This document shows positions 63,853 to 64,000 of a stretch of DNA of 64,000 nucleotides, piece after piece; position 1 is the stretch's first letter; each line of letters starts with the position of its first letter. The stretch comes from Thalassotalea nanhaiensis. Lineage in GTDB: Bacteria; Pseudomonadota; Gammaproteobacteria; Enterobacterales; Alteromonadaceae. Below the pieces are notes generated by a model. That model saw only the letters and a list, made by a program, of their open reading frames with translations. It did no database searches and was not told the origin of the DNA. Position numbers and translations under genes: made by a program. The stretch spans positions 1,364,001-1,428,000 of the forward strand of contig NZ_CP134146.1 of assembly GCF_031583575.1 (NCBI RefSeq), in the 5' to 3' direction.

Positions 63853-63893
63853 ATAACATTACTTTCTTGAGTTGCCTCAAGCAAGTGCGGCGT

Positions 63894-63922
63894 ATTATGC
63901 AAATCTGCCTTGGTGTCGTCAA
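63894..63922 (-). promoter_or_regulatory. Promoter of the Met-Leu-Gln-Gln-Met-Leu tRNA operon
   Basis: On the reverse strand TTGACG (63917-63922), 17 bp, CATAAT (63894-63899), then the GC-rich discriminator ACGCCGC, which is typical of stringently controlled stable-RNA promoters. To its right, 63923-64000 shows no gene. Confidence 0.85.
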
Positions 63923-64000
63923 CTCTTTTTTCAAAATAAATGCTACTTTTTTCATGATTGTTCAAAGAGTCGTCATTTTGAGTTATTAATCGACATCAAT

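Overview
The window looks like a chromosomal segment of a marine gammaproteobacterium of the order Alteromonadales, most likely Colwelliaceae (Colwellia/Thalassotalea-like). This is inferred from the AT-rich DNA, the gammaproteobacterial gene orders (trpEGDCBA with a trpL attenuator; lnt-corC-ybeY-ybeZ-miaB opposite ubiF next to a Met-Leu-Gln-Gln-Met tRNA operon) and the style of the proteins. No database search was possible, so the genus is a guess. There is no rRNA, CRISPR array or prophage.

Layout. 1-3000: the sugar-phosphate genes tkt and epd (epd is cut by the window edge), reading leftward. 3500-7700: a 46-residue secreted microprotein, tRNA-Arg(CCT), then a divergent FlgD-like protein followed by a FlrB/FlrC-type two-component pair, with no flagellar structural genes nearby. 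7860-9920: mlaA, carbonic anhydrase, ppiC and a DUF2897 gene. 10000-17000: the complete trp operon with a textbook leader-peptide attenuator and, unexpectedly, a second Trp-rich mini-ORF after the terminator. 17070-20950: the rightward rnm-yciO-scpA-scpB-rluB housekeeping run. 21000-25000: alkylation repair (ogt, Ada-AlkA), a Tat-exported MepK-like peptidase and an SGNH-hydrolase lipoprotein.

25200-32850 is the most intriguing accessory block: a TonB-dependent receptor, a membrane-anchored AraC-type regulator, and a tight three-gene redox operon. The operon encodes a diheme cytochrome c, a MauG/CcpA-like diheme protein and a right-handed beta-helix protein fused to a C-terminal cytochrome c domain. 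I read it as a possible uptake-plus-periplasmic-oxidation system of unknown substrate. 33000-45400 is a patchwork of single genes: GNAT, SDR, an FG-GAP protein, the alkyltransferase-like protein ATL, GST, a PgaC-like glycosyltransferase, Hsp20, an exported thiol peroxidase, an amidohydrolase and a DUF4382 lipoprotein. 45700-50300 is a MacAB-like export operon with two different permeases. 50400-58000 is the conserved lnt-to-ubiF region.

58000-64000: in place of a simple ubiF/tRNA junction there are two copies of a roughly 210-bp block (terminator plus tRNA-Leu(TAG)). They bracket a roughly 4.7-kb island of small secreted proteins of unknown function, an IS110-family transposase, 35-bp palindromic direct repeats and a broken tRNA-Leu. 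Inside the tRNA operon two degenerate tRNA-Leu-like units stand in an 89-bp tandem array directly before an intact tRNA-Leu. Together these make this tRNA-Leu locus a hot spot of duplication and insertion.
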